Origin: a virus
DNA length: 52,197 bases
Direction: 5' to 3' (one strand)
Virus record (IMG/VR): IMGVR_UViG_3300027779_000040
Location: 1 to 52,197 of that record
A program made the position numbers and the translations under genes. Position 1 is the first letter of the stretch; each line of letters begins with the position of its first letter. This document shows positions 7,801-18,800 of the stretch, one piece after another. Below the pieces are notes generated by a model, which saw only the letters and a list, made by a program, of their open reading frames with translations, did not search any database and was not told the DNA's origin.

Positions 7801-9507
7801 GGGTCAAGTGCCCCATATAAAATATTTGATAGCCTTCCCGGTACTATAGCATTTTGGGATATAACCCTTGGTACACCTGCTTATTCTACTGTTGCCGCAA
7901 AGCAAAGAGTAAAACGATGGTCTCTTGAAAATGGTAGTGGTGATGATGGTATTACTTCAACGTATGAGTCTCTTCAGTTACTTTCTCCCAATAAGGGGGA
8001 GTTAAATATTATGGGAATGACACCTGCTAATTATTCAATTCCAATTTTAACAACAACTAAAGAAGCATCTTATCAGTTAACATCAGAAGTTTCAGAGGAC
8101 GCAGACTACGAATGGGAAAAGGGAGAGAAATTATGGTATAGAATATCTTTTTTATACGATGGATTCCAAGAAAGTCCATTATCATCTGTGATGACAACTG
8201 TAACCCAACCTGCCGCTACTACAACTCTTCCTTGGAGAGCAAAAATAACTTTAAAATTACATAAGAATGCCACAGATGTAATGAATAGGCGTATAAGTCA
8301 TGTTCAGTTATATAGGTCAATGGGTGCCGAATCAGATATAGATGCCCCAGAATTTTATAGATTAGTGAAATCTGTACCATTAGTGTCATCTGACTGGACT
8401 TTTACTGACCCAGATTGGACTAAGGTAATATACGATAAGAAAGATATGTTTGCTTCTTATGAAGAGCTGACAGGAATGCCAGAGACGTTACAGGACACTC
8501 AGATACATTATGGAGTATCGGCTAATCAGAGTGGTTTTCTTTTCATAACTGATTGTTGGCACAAGGAAAGTGGAAAACTACCCAACTATATTTTTAGGTC
8601 AAAGCCGGGTAAATTTAATATATTTGACTGGTCTTCTGACTATGCTGTTCTTCCAGAGAGACCCGTTGCACTTGCTGGCTTTGCAGGTAAGATATGGGCT
8701 TGGTCTAAGAGTTCTATGTACAGGATTAACCCATCTAACCTTGTTATCGAAGATATATTTGAAGGCATAGGATGTTCTAATGAGAGTTCAGTTGTAGTGA
8801 CTGATTATGGAATGTTTTGGGCGGACGAGAATATGATTTTTAAACATGACGGTTCTAAGACTATAAATATTGGTACACCTATTATTGCTGGTGACCCAGA
8901 TTGGTCTTGGAGAGCTAAGAGAAAAAGCTATCCATCAAAACTTGTTTTTGATTTTGCTAACAAACAGTTGTTATGTATCTTTAAGCCAAATTCAAATCTA
9001 AATACACATGGGTCCTACGCTTGGGCTTATCATGTGGATAGAAATAGGTGGGACTTATACGATTTTAAACAGTCATTGAATGGGGTATCTCTAGATGTGG
9101 ACGTACTTGCCCTTGATAATGCTGATGATGGAAGTGTCATTTTTTCTACTCAGGGGAATGGTGTACAAAAGTTTAGAGGTGGTTCGTCTAGAAGAATGTG
9201 GCAATTTCTTTCAAAGTCTATCACTTGCGATACACCAACTCTAAAGAAAGTCTTCTATAAATTAAGGGTAAACATAAAAGAAGGTACTGTCAGCAGGATA
9301 TACCAATTTGATAATAATGCTCAAAGTTCTTTAGCAATTTTAACTTCAGCAGATACTCACAACCCTTTGAAAGAGAAATTCATAGTAGGTGGTAATAATG
9401 ACCCCAACAGAAAAGCAACAAATTTAACTTTTAAATTAATAGGTGCAGTTGGAGCTGTAGTTGATTCAGTGGGCACAATATTTAGAAGACAAGGGATGCC
9501 TAAGTAA
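4825..9507 (+). CDS. large beta-rich tail/virion structural protein
   Basis: 1560 residues, coupled to the Hint gene by TAATG. It is rich in Gly, Ser, Thr, Asn and aromatics with almost no long helices, typical of tail spikes, nozzles or propeller-like virion proteins. The C-terminal third (about 1080-1400) contains an RISFLYDGFQESPLS strand, SHVQLYRSMG and repeated W/F-G-D strands such as YGMFWADENMIFKHDG, suggesting a beta propeller like those of podovirus stopper or tail-nozzle proteins. No enzyme motif was found. The gene sits between the Hint protein and the small internal-protein cluster. Its exact position in the tail cannot be fixed from sequence. Confidence 0.75.
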   Translation: MAVPQVNQLAASLGNFVSADLQTSTPGIGISGDVDFSSNTEVLLRFTSVSTTTNKVQLKTLNSNWTAEKTLAKGVDTTVSFHGLRLRVDNSDSKYQVGDIIKVNYVYNDKSYSHMDCIQRADNYDIYAYSSTGDGSVYYYANANTAGGVVKKLGRATSRTGQVVTDTHGQQMYWGFGPDPASPPMWSGYPQHVQFNKENTGEVAWENGEVDLLGAYDSLHDMCVIRHYDHYGGSNTTATLGAGQTNHWGFGIERDKKVIHIFYYRNIRQSADYTTVAERPGNWILIKTINGASSGLKSSQSITTDGRSIFILDMVGNGLIKIFTPTFTPSTSGSTQGNPWSSSGGVKQSAFTSLVSTQDFSLEAPESHVSLIGCYWSSIRINSWHDPVNTRTATNANNQTKSSTSTYTTNGIFLDDVYYDDKIWISKHRDMELNRFVCTESTIDQSLIFLGGLSNIYSTNVAIDTDAGSVKLLSYMPNLGNQSSYKLHASYDSLNTQIQNEVDFFNNQGKVGVLESYEQPFVNVNKSGVMGFVMTTGLWEQDSSSEEFPNAALGGTNDKLGALNMRRWEDGTSGTTGQDTFNLGGTFDGIDPSPNIADSFHTAQNPCVPSFAKGMMGREYNGFGDEYDTDDDSGGSSTSKVYYFYGDGLVDNSHNKTLGGNHAVSWGNHSGSTIENPFPDGIRVDGRFGNGPGYDNSSHQSTHWSFVMKNPQTQLYVVHSHRINTGNAAGAVAQQVTFCKETNLCPSGEFGQKTLQFPILEPYVKWHEAGESIVAYQSGFVSARLVDMDPESASGAQHLFVSYTKDNQSQILRSVDLQNVDFLNPLDRSIFTAGYGKVRMANHTNTTKANVNEPLLFSTGAGDDIIRGKGTDIGGGAKNSGGSPTNYYAPKDYILGSRTTGFTQGAMEEESSNFSIPEEAGTGLYNGGMFLFEVKDGHPSPSDNHMYPAQNEASNKPVTSGEGVAGADAAVVSDYSRSWFLNLQCLAYDSSSGSSAPYKIFDSLPGTIAFWDITLGTPAYSTVAAKQRVKRWSLENGSGDDGITSTYESLQLLSPNKGELNIMGMTPANYSIPILTTTKEASYQLTSEVSEDADYEWEKGEKLWYRISFLYDGFQESPLSSVMTTVTQPAATTTLPWRAKITLKLHKNATDVMNRRISHVQLYRSMGAESDIDAPEFYRLVKSVPLVSSDWTFTDPDWTKVIYDKKDMFASYEELTGMPETLQDTQIHYGVSANQSGFLFITDCWHKESGKLPNYIFRSKPGKFNIFDWSSDYAVLPERPVALAGFAGKIWAWSKSSMYRINPSNLVIEDIFEGIGCSNESSVVVTDYGMFWADENMIFKHDGSKTINIGTPIIAGDPDWSWRAKRKSYPSKLVFDFANKQLLCIFKPNSNLNTHGSYAWAYHVDRNRWDLYDFKQSLNGVSLDVDVLALDNADDGSVIFSTQGNGVQKFRGGSSRRMWQFLSKSITCDTPTLKKVFYKLRVNIKEGTVSRIYQFDNNAQSSLAILTSADTHNPLKEKFIVGGNNDPNRKATNLTFKLIGAVGAVVDSVGTIFRRQGMPK

Positions 9508-9923
9508 TGGGTAGAGAACAAAAAGATTTCATTTCAAAATTAATTCCACCAAGACTGGAAGAAGAGTCTCCATTAACACGAGCTTTAAGTGATATCTACG
9601 AAATATTAAATAAGTTAGTTGACCATGTTAATGAGACTAAAGGTGGAAGTGCCATAAAATCTATGGATGAGAGTGCTCTACCGGGTACTGTTAGAGTCAG
9701 GAAGAAAGGTCCTAATAAGTATAATATTTATATTAAGGGTCCAGACGGATGGTTAGAGTCTTTAAATGAGTATCCAGAGGGCAAGCATTATCTTTGGACT
9801 AATAGTGGTACAGTGCTAAGTAATGATTATATAAAGATAGTAAGAGTCGGCGTAGCTGGGTCACAGATACCCGAGAGTGAAGTCTTTAATGGTTGGCGAT
9901 TAATTAAGAAAAAAGATAAATAG
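9507..9923 (+). CDS. tail-associated small protein
   Basis: 138 residues with an ATG overlapping the previous stop (TAATG). The N-terminal half is a helix likely to be a coiled coil (TRALSDIYEILNKLVDHVNE), followed by a compact beta segment (GTVRVRKKGPNKYNIYIKGP, DGWLESL). A helix followed by a small beta head is common in fibre-attachment and tail accessory proteins. The coupling to the 1560-residue protein suggests that they assemble together. No named family was recognised. Confidence 0.65.
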   Translation: MGREQKDFISKLIPPRLEEESPLTRALSDIYEILNKLVDHVNETKGGSAIKSMDESALPGTVRVRKKGPNKYNIYIKGPDGWLESLNEYPEGKHYLWTNSGTVLSNDYIKIVRVGVAGSQIPESEVFNGWRLIKKKDK

Positions 9924-9932
9924 GAGTAAATT

Positions 9933-10607
9933 ATGGGTAGTTTTTGGGATATGCTAACAGGGAATGTTGAACCTGATACAGTAAGAAATTCACAGCTTCA
10001 GGGAATGGGGCTTGATGCTTATACAAAAAGGGGTGATAAGTACACAAGTATGGGTGATGAATTCCTAGATATAGATAGTGACAGAAATCAGGCTATGAAA
10101 AATAATCTATTGAAAATGTCAATGGATGCAGGAGCTCAACAAAATATGATGTCACAAAGAAATATGGCTATGGGTGGGTATGGCGTACCAAATGCGATGC
10201 AAAATGCGGCTGGTATGGCTAACGCAAATCGCATGCAGAATCAAGGACAACAGAATTTTATGCAAGGTTTTCAACAGAACCAAGGTATAGGTCAGAATTA
10301 TCATCAGATGGGTAATCAACAGTATGATACCCGTTCAGGTTATCAGAACCAAGCTAACCAAGCCGCAACGTCTCAGATGCAACAGAATGCGTCCAATACG
10401 GCTGGAATGATACAAGGTATAGGTGGTATGGCACTAAATGCAGTTATGCCCGGTATGGGGGGAATGCTAGGCTTTGGGATGAATGCTCTGGGTGGTGGTA
10501 GCCCAACACAAGGTGGTCCTCAGAATATGTGGCAAGCAGGAGCTAGACCATATCAATGGACACCACCTCCAGTAACAGGAACCGCAGGAGTAGGAGGAAT
10601 AAAGTAA
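9933..10607 (+). CDS. Met/Gln/Asn-rich internal virion protein
   Basis: 224 residues with TAGGAG ahead of the ATG. The middle (about 65-150) is extremely rich in Met, Gln, Asn, Ala and Gly, and the C-terminal third carries a hydrophobic Gly/Met/Ala segment (GIGGMALNAVMPGMGGMLGF, about 163-182). Podovirus ejection proteins such as P22 gp7/gp16/gp20 and T7 gp14 combine low-complexity helical regions with a membrane-active Gly/Ala segment. The gene opens a run of four (9933-22102) with this character, so an ejected inner-membrane channel component is the best guess. There is no sequence-level match to a named family. Confidence 0.6.
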   Translation: MGSFWDMLTGNVEPDTVRNSQLQGMGLDAYTKRGDKYTSMGDEFLDIDSDRNQAMKNNLLKMSMDAGAQQNMMSQRNMAMGGYGVPNAMQNAAGMANANRMQNQGQQNFMQGFQQNQGIGQNYHQMGNQQYDTRSGYQNQANQAATSQMQQNASNTAGMIQGIGGMALNAVMPGMGGMLGFGMNALGGGSPTQGGPQNMWQAGARPYQWTPPPVTGTAGVGGIK

Positions 10608-11533
10608 TGGCTACACCAACAAATCACCCTTTATTTGGTATCCTTGAGTCAGGGGCAAATAGGAGGTCCACAGAAAAGCAGGCGGCTATACAGAATCAAT
10701 TTCAAGCCTATGAAGAACAAAGAACTAGGGACATGTTTAAGCCTAAGTATGGTAGGGAAGTTGAAGCTCTTCGTCATGAAGAGGCAATCAATCCCATTAC
10801 GGAAGCGAGGGCACAAGAAGATTTAAGACATATTACAGCAATCAATCCCACTAGGGAAGGACAGGAGGCTGAAAATCTTAGGCATTCGATGAAGCTGAAT
10901 CCTATCACAGAGAGTCAGCAACAAGAAAAACTTCGTCATGCTAAAACTTTTAATCCATTATTAGAGGCAAGAAAGAATCTTGAGAACTCTCAAGCTCAGG
11001 AAGACTTATTCTATAGTAGAAAGTCACACAAACTTAGTCTAGAAGATATGGCTCAGAAGAATGAGATACAAGGGAGAGGGGATAATGTTGGGAAATACTA
11101 TGACCCTAGTATGTGGAGAGAAAAAAACGAGCTAAAGGAGCAGGCGATACAGACTGGAATAAGAGACCAGCAGGCTAAGTATGGTGATGCTGATATAAAA
11201 GCTAAGATAACAGATGGAGCTCTTAGAAACTTTGATATAGACCAGCAGGATAAAGTTGGGAAGGGAATGATTCAGGAATTAGAAGCTGGGGCAGAAGCAT
11301 CCGCAATGAATGTTGAACATCTCCAGAGATATAGAAAGTTTCAAGAACAAAAAGACCAGTTGTATCAGCAAGGCTTAGACCAGATAGAGGAAAGGTATAA
11401 AACGGATGACTTTACAGACTGGGACGATGATGCTGATGACAAATATGAGACTATCATGAAATACATAAATGCTTATGGAGTGAGTAACCCCATGATGCAA
11501 GCTCAGAGTATGATGCAAAAGTTGGAGAAATAA
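10607..11533 (+). CDS. helical virion protein with four 18-residue repeats
   Basis: 308 residues from the ATG in a TAATG overlap; an upstream in-frame ATG at 10556 lies inside the previous gene and is less likely. Residues 53-124 contain four consecutive 18-residue repeats with the pattern E-x-L-R-H-x4-N-P-x3-E (EALRH, EDLRH, ENLRH, EKLRH). The remainder is charged, Gln-rich and helical. There is no enzyme motif. Position and composition fit an internal or ejection protein forming an extended helical rod. The next gene follows two bases after the stop, with GGAG seven bases before its ATG. Confidence 0.65.
   Translation: MATPTNHPLFGILESGANRRSTEKQAAIQNQFQAYEEQRTRDMFKPKYGREVEALRHEEAINPITEARAQEDLRHITAINPTREGQEAENLRHSMKLNPITESQQQEKLRHAKTFNPLLEARKNLENSQAQEDLFYSRKSHKLSLEDMAQKNEIQGRGDNVGKYYDPSMWREKNELKEQAIQTGIRDQQAKYGDADIKAKITDGALRNFDIDQQDKVGKGMIQELEAGAEASAMNVEHLQRYRKFQEQKDQLYQQGLDQIEERYKTDDFTDWDDDADDKYETIMKYINAYGVSNPMMQAQSMMQKLEK
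10763..10978 (+). repeat. four tandem 54-bp coding repeats (18 residues each)
   Basis: The units begin EALRH, EDLRH, ENLRH and EKLRH, each followed by an NP motif and Glu at fixed distances. DNA identity between units is low while the protein pattern is kept, so the repeats are old and under selection rather than recent slippage. Confidence 0.85.
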
Positions 11534-11534
11534 A

Positions 11535-12824
11535 ATGGGATACGCAGACCAAGTATTACAAAGAGCCGGATTAGGTGGGGAGACACAAAGACTCCAACAG
11601 GCTATGTTGCAAAGTGAAGGGATGAAGGGTGCAACAAGATTTTATAAAGCTGTAGAAATGTACTACAATGACCCTGCGTCTTTTAGTAATGAAGCTTGGG
11701 ATGAATTGCAAATTATGGCGTCTCAGCATGGAATCAGAGTTCCGTCCAATCCTAATGATAAGGCTACTGCTCTAGAGAACGTAGGGGCATCAATCATGGG
11801 CGCAATAGATGGTATAGTCCTTGACTTGATACCTGATTCTTTATACTCAAGTAGGCGCACAGAGACTGCTCGTATGGCAGGTCAAATTACAGGAGTCATA
11901 GGCTCAGTAGTAGGTTCTTTAGGGGCTATGGGACTTATGAGAGGTGGAATGCATGGATTGTCAAGGGCTGGTAGCTACATAGCCGCTAGGCTTGGTGCAA
12001 ATCCATCTGGTGCAGTTGCTATGAAAGGTGCAATAGATGCGGCTAAAAAAGTAGGCGGAAATAAGGCTGTAAATTGGGTAGCTAGTAACATGACCTTGCC
12101 GGGTATACTCACTAAGTGGGGACCATCCGCAGTTACAAGTTTTTCACAGCTTACAAAACGATTTGGTTACCCTTTAACTGGTAAATTTGTTAAGGAAGCT
12201 ACTAAACAATATGGAGACGATGTAGCAGGGAGACTTGTTCAAATTGCTAAGACGGGCTCTGTCGATGATGTAGTTGCGGCATCTGCTAAATACGGAGATG
12301 ATGTAATCATCCAAGCTAAAGAGTCTCTAAAGAGAATGGGCAAGGTAGGGGATGATGTATCTGTAGATATAGCAATGCAAGGAACAAAGGTTCCTGATAT
12401 AGCAACGAGTAAGGTACAGGCAATAATTGATAAGGTAGGTGGAGTGACTGCCAAGGGTGCTGGAAAAGAGTTTGACCCAACTAAGATAGCTCAGATGAGT
12501 ATGTTTGATGGTGGAGCCGCAGGACAAGTTTCAATAGCACAGGGCAAAGGCTTAATAAATGCTCTTAAGGAAGGTATGTCACAGGGTAAGGGGATACAAG
12601 AAATTATAAAAAAATCTGGATTAGGAGGTAAGCCTGCTAAGACTTTAGAAACATTATGGAAAGACCCCACACAGAGGAAAGACCTTTTAAAACTTATGGC
12701 TGACACGAGTAGAGACCAGCCCGGAATGATTGGAGATGTAATGAATCTCATTGGGTTGGGAGTAGTTGGAGGTATCTCCACATACGATGCTGTTTCTGCA
12801 AGCTCTGGTAGGGAAGATTTTTAA
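11535..12824 (+). CDS. ejection-type internal virion protein, N-terminus related to the giant protein
   Basis: 429 residues. Residues about 43-130 align by eye with residues about 32-115 of the next gene's product: Y-x-NDP-x2-FS, a leucine/Ala segment ending in a QH pair, then a Gly/Ala-rich region and a second Gly-rich helix (MAGQITGVIGSVVGSLGAMG). Two more hydrophobic Gly/Ala regions follow. This resembles membrane-interacting podovirus ejection proteins. The stop overlaps the next start (TAATG). I infer that it enters the host envelope with, or guides, the giant protein, and that the shared region is a common capsid-packaging or translocation domain. Confidence 0.65.
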   Translation: MGYADQVLQRAGLGGETQRLQQAMLQSEGMKGATRFYKAVEMYYNDPASFSNEAWDELQIMASQHGIRVPSNPNDKATALENVGASIMGAIDGIVLDLIPDSLYSSRRTETARMAGQITGVIGSVVGSLGAMGLMRGGMHGLSRAGSYIAARLGANPSGAVAMKGAIDAAKKVGGNKAVNWVASNMTLPGILTKWGPSAVTSFSQLTKRFGYPLTGKFVKEATKQYGDDVAGRLVQIAKTGSVDDVVAASAKYGDDVIIQAKESLKRMGKVGDDVSVDIAMQGTKVPDIATSKVQAIIDKVGGVTAKGAGKEFDPTKIAQMSMFDGGAAGQVSIAQGKGLINALKEGMSQGKGIQEIIKKSGLGGKPAKTLETLWKDPTQRKDLLKLMADTSRDQPGMIGDVMNLIGLGVVGGISTYDAVSASSGREDF

Positions 12825-15800
12825 TGTCAACTGGCAGTTACTATCCTGAAGAAATAGAAGGGGAACACTTTAAACCATTCGTTGATGAAGGTACAATAAA
12901 GGGGCTGATTCAGCATTATAAAAATGACCCAAAGCCATTTTCCGAAGACAAATTAAAGACACTCGAGCTTCATGCTCAGCATTATAAACTTCCCTTCGCC
13001 AGAAGTGATGCCGACCAACACGGTAGAGTTTCTGGTATTCTTCAACAGGCTGGAGCCGGATTTTGGTCTGGCTTTACGACCTTTAATGTAGGCGAAGAAC
13101 CGAGAGATGAATGGGAGGGGATAGCTCGTAGTATAGGGCATCTTGCTGGATTTGTTGGTTTCATCCCCTCCATACCTAAGAAAATATTAGCAACTCTTCC
13201 TAAAGCATCTAAACTAAGAACTATGTCAATGGCATTGGCAAAAGTTAAAGGACAATCTGTGCCTATGCTTGGTGCTAAGTTAGTACAGGACAAGGTAGCC
13301 CCGATAGCTAATAAAGCTTTCGCTCAAGCTATGGCTATGAGAGGTGCGGCAACAGCTGATGCGGCTGGATTTTTAAATCAAGGATTAGTAAAAGATTTAA
13401 TTGGTGGGGCATTTCATCTTGGTGTAGCTAGTTCTATAAGTTCGTGGCAGTATGGTATAGACGAAATGATGAGGTCGTTCATAGGTGGTGCGGAAACAGG
13501 TTTTGTTTTCAGAGGGATAGGTAATGTTGTCCAGACGGGAAGTAAAGCGGCTGACGCATCCATAAGAATGGTAGCATCTAGTGCCTATACAGGCTTGCCA
13601 GCTACTATGAGAGGAGCTACAACTCCTGAACAGGTATACGAATATCTCCTCGGTGCCTATTTCGGTTTAAAGGAAATGCCCTACCATAAAAGAGATGCAC
13701 AGAAACTTATAGGTAAGGCTTTTAAGGAAGGCAAGGCTGGACAACCTATAGAATTGATGCCTGAATTTGGTGAAATGGACTCCACCACTAAGAAAAATAC
13801 TATTGAAATGGCTGAGAAGATATGGGGTGAAGTATCTGCGGCTGGAGGTGCTACTCCAATTACGGGTAATATCATGTCTTATGAATTGATGAATAAGTTT
13901 GGATTCAATATTGAAGAAGCAGAGAAAATCGCTAAGGAGTATATTGAGCGTGGTGGAACCCTTAAAGATATAGAACCATTCTTAGATAAGCCTATAACTG
14001 ACAATGGTGAGTTACGGAAGTCACAGAGAGGTTCACAAGAAGACCTTGATATGGAAGTATCTACTGACTCGTCTTCTTATATGTCAGTTCAACAGAAGTT
14101 GGTTAATTATATACAGAATACTTTAGGTTATAAATATACCGAGATGAAACCTAGAGAGCAACAAGATGCAGTTCTTGAAGATGCTATGGGTCTACAGAAA
14201 ACATGGCTAGAAATTTTAAAGAAACAAAGAGTAGAGATAGCTGATAATGATTTCAAAGATGTCTCTCCTGCTGGGGCTACTAATAAAATGTTGGAGCATT
14301 TAGCAGAGAATCTAGGCGTTGCTCCTACAGAAGCTGATTGGAACTTTTGGAGAAATAGGGAGATTCAATCTCTTCAGTTATCTAATCAGCCCGTAATATC
14401 TGCTAGTATAGATTTCAATGGAGCCCTTAATGTTTATCAGTTAAATCCAGAGAGACCAATGAACCTTGCTGGAAATATGAAATATGTTAAGCAAGAACCT
14501 CTGTCTATGGAAGACGCTTATGGGAGAGCATATACAAGGGAAGGCTATGACCCTGCTGAACTAAGGGGTGGTGCTATACACCAATTTCTTGACCATGCTG
14601 TAGTCCAAGATTCATATACTGGCAAGACTAAAGACATGAGTCTACTAAGGTTAAAACAACATTTCTTTGGTGAGCAGATGAGAAGAGTTGGCGAAGTAGA
14701 CGAGCAAACAGGAACTGAATTTCAATATACAGATGCTACTGCTAAAGCTGAAAAAGCATTTAATAACTTTCTCTATGGAGTAATGGACGCACAGTGGAAT
14801 AGGAAAGAATCAAAAGGCGGTGCTCCTAATCAAATGTATTACTTTGGTGGAAGAGGAGATGCGGAGAGATTATACTTTGTAAAGGTTCATCCAACCGTTG
14901 CTAATATTCGCACTATTAGTGAAGGCAGATTGAAATCTCTAACTAATGAAATAAATAAAGTGTCTGCTAAGATTGGCAATATAGAAGTGACTGAAAGTGG
15001 TAAGACAAGGAATGTAAAACTTAAAGATATATTTAATTCAGAGTGGGCTCTTTTTCAAACGACTGTTAATAAAGGAAAGACTGGAGAGTTTAAGAAAAGA
15101 GGAAATGAAATGTTTGCTTCGGCATTTCTATCCAATATAATGTATGAGTTAGATATGAATGGCTTTGAGATGAAGAAGGGCATAAGACCTAGCGAGATTA
15201 AAAAGTTCTATGCTACGATAGGCGATAGTAAAAATGACTTTATTGATACTGCTAAAGCTTTCAATAAGAGAGCACAAATCTGGTTGAATACTGGTGTATC
15301 CCAAAATAAAGATATGATTATCCCTGCTCTACAAGCCGCAGGATGGGATGATAAAACAACAGCAGAAGGTAAAGCTAAAGTTCTTATAATAAATGACAGA
15401 AAGATGGCTGATGAAGTAGGCGTCATGGCTAAGAATTTAGAAGAAGGCACTGATGGTGCTTTGTTTATGACTTCCGAATATATGCTTGCAACAAATATTG
15501 ATATGGGGCTACCCAACGAAGGACATAGTAACAAAAGTTTTATTGTTTCCCCCAACAAGCGCAAAGGTGCAATGCTGGGTAAGTACATGATACATGAAGC
15601 AGACCCAGAGATGGCAAAGTGGATGCGTAAAGAGAAGGTACATATTATAGCCTACAAGAGTGGTTTAAAGCAGAGAGGCACAAGAAAGAGCAGTGACGTT
15701 TATTATAAACCACATGGAAAAGGGTATGAGTTTAGTGATGGCTGGAAAGACTCTGTACATAGGATAAATATGGCTGACATTAAGACAGTCATTACCGAAA

Positions 15801-18800
15801 AGACTGATAATCACTTTCTTCACCCACAAAAGATACCTAAGCAGATGCAGAGTCTCCTTACAGAATTCTCATTCAATCCTGTTAAGCCTGAGATTATAGA
15901 TGATTTTTTTAATACTACATCAAGGGAGAGATTCTTTGGGAATAGGGTTATAAACGAAGAAGCAGAAGCTTACTTAGCCAACCCATCGAAAGAAGCAAAG
16001 GAATCTCTTATAAGAAACCTTGATGAAATAGGCATACCTACTGTATTGAAAATGTTAAAGAATCCTAAGACATCAGAGTTTGCTGTAGAAGCGTATAGGA
16101 AAATGCTATCTAAAGAACAAGAAGTAGCTAATGCAGAGTTTTCTGAAGGCGAGATTGAAAAAGCTACATTTGAAATGCAGAATGATACCAGACAAGAGTA
16201 TAGGTCAGCACATGATACAATTATGAATTTATCAAGTGACAAATCTCTTGCGGCTAGTATGCATAAGTCGGTAAAACATTATCGTTCAAATGTTATAAGG
16301 AATTATCTTCTTAATCAAGTAACTAGACCTACGATAAAGAACTCTTTTATATCAAGGATGCGACCTTATACCCCTTGGATGTGGGAACAGAGAGGAAAGT
16401 ATGGTCCTACTGCTAAGTTAAATGAAACAGGGGGGGACAAATTGTTCTTCCTTGATAATGGTTTTAAAGAATTACCATTAAAAAGCCACGTTTTTGGTGG
16501 CAAGGTCTCGGGAAGACTGGGTGAGATGAAGTTAGGTGAAGCTTGGGAGAGTTATGTGGACGGTAAGTTCGATAAATTTCCCAAGCTCAAAGCTGAAATG
16601 GAAGATGTGCTTGAAGCTGTTTTAATGAGAGTTCCTATGGACTCAATGTCAGGAGCGAGAGTATTGAACTTTGCTGGGTTCACTGGTGTAGATGGGTTAG
16701 GGGTCTTATTACATCCAAGGGTAATGAGAGCATTGGGTGGAGCAGACCTTGATGGTGACAAGGCTTGGGGATTTTTCGGTGGTAAAAGCGAGAGTGGTGC
16801 TGGTGAAGGTATGAAAAAGTCTTGGAAGAATATGTATAAAGACCAAGAACTAGAGTATGGAGAAGTAGGCACTAGTGCTAAGAAATTAATTGACCCAGTA
16901 ACTGGTAAACCATACTATGAGGAATTTTTAGATGACAGAGACCCATTAGCAAAGGATAGAATAGAAAACCCCGGACTAAGGTGGTCTCCTATGGCTAGGA
17001 TGACAGCATCATTGGGTGCGGCTCAAGGTCGTAATATGTTAGGACCAGCTGTTGTTAATAAAGCTGTTATAAGTGCGGCTTTCTCTGAATTAATGAGCAG
17101 ACCAAATCAAAGTTATAGCTATACTTATGAAAGTTTTAATGGGGAAAAGAGAAAAATATTAATGACAGCTAGGTCTGACCCTAAAGATATTAAGCGTCAG
17201 AGAGAAATGGGGAAAGTTTCTATTCACCTTCCAGCTGACCCTATGGATGAAGCTGGGTTGAAAGATATGAATTCTTTCTTTAGCTTGATGGCTGATAGTG
17301 CTTTTAAATACAAAGATGTCACTGACCCCAATAGACATTTCGAATTATCAAACGACCCTAAGTCAAGGGAGTGGATGGGAGACCATTCTACTAAACGTGC
17401 AGGGTTGAATCAACATTTCTCTAAAATTAATCAAGTATTATATGGTAGGAACTGGGCAGAAGAAAGAAGATGGACACCGGGTGAGATTCATAGTGGGCTG
17501 TCAAGTTCATGGGATTCATTACACCAAGGAGAGAAACAGGGTGGACTCTATAAAAACTTAGCTAAGTTATTTCATAATCTTGATTGGACAGAAGGGATTT
17601 TCTTTCGTGTGAATGAAACAAAACTTAGAGAGCTTTATAAGAACTTTCATAAGGAGTGGGAAAACAATAGAGAGTTACAGGACATTCTCCAAAGAACTGG
17701 TAGGAGCGTATGGAACAATGAGAAAGAGAAGTTTAATCCTTTACTAGAATTTGTACTCACAAGAAAACTACATGATGAGAAAGTATTGAAGTCTTATCTC
17801 TTAGATACTAAGCAAAATGAAAAATTATTTGATGCTTTCCCCCAGTACACAGAGAGAAAAGGTTATAATCCTAGGAATTTAAGACAACGTGAAAGAATTC
17901 TTAGAGACATGGTACATAAGGCTGAAGACTTTGTTGTCAATGACCTTAGTGACATGGTGTCTATGAGATTTATTAGGAAATTCATGGAGCCTATTATGGC
18001 AAGGAACAATGCTAAGGGTGAGAAGATTTCTAAAGAAAAAATTATATTAGGTCTTCATCATATGAGTGAAGATATAAAGTCTCAATCTTATTTTAAGGGC
18101 ATAGATAGAAAGAATGAGTCAGGTTTACAGGGTAATGAGTTTGAATTAACAGCTAGTCAGCGTGAGTTTTTTAAGTTAATGGGCTTAGAAAGGGAGGTAG
18201 AACAAAAAGATTCTGCTATGTTAGACCAGTTCCAGATAGATGCTAAAATTAGTACTCTGAAATTAAATATGACTGACCCTGAGAAAAGATTGTTTGATGC
18301 GTTTCTTTTAGGAACATTAAAAAAGGGTACTCAAACCGAGATAAATAAAGCTACTGAACATGCTAAACAAACATACGTTAATGAAGAAAAATTTCCACCC
18401 CAAGTATTAGAAGCTTTGGAGATTTTAAGGCAAAAAGGGGCTAAAACAGCCACATCTAACCTAGGGTTCGTTTCTAGTTCGGTCTCTAAGGGCATGAAAA
18501 GAGCCTTCTGGAAAGAATATGAGAAGTTATTTGATAGTTCTACTAACTTTTTCAGTAAGAAAGAGACTAATGATATAAAGAAAGACGCTCTAAAGGGTGA
18601 AGCTGAGCTTTCAAAAGAAGAACCAAGGAGTATTCTCGACAAAGAAGGCAATGTTATCAAGGGTACTGCTCTTGAAGAAGCCACATTTGATGTAGAAACC
18701 CAGACATACTTAGAAGAGGCGCATCCTTTTAAAGGTATTCTTTCGTCTAAAGCTTTGAAGGGTCCAAAATTTAAATTAAAGGGTGAGGCTATGGAGATAG

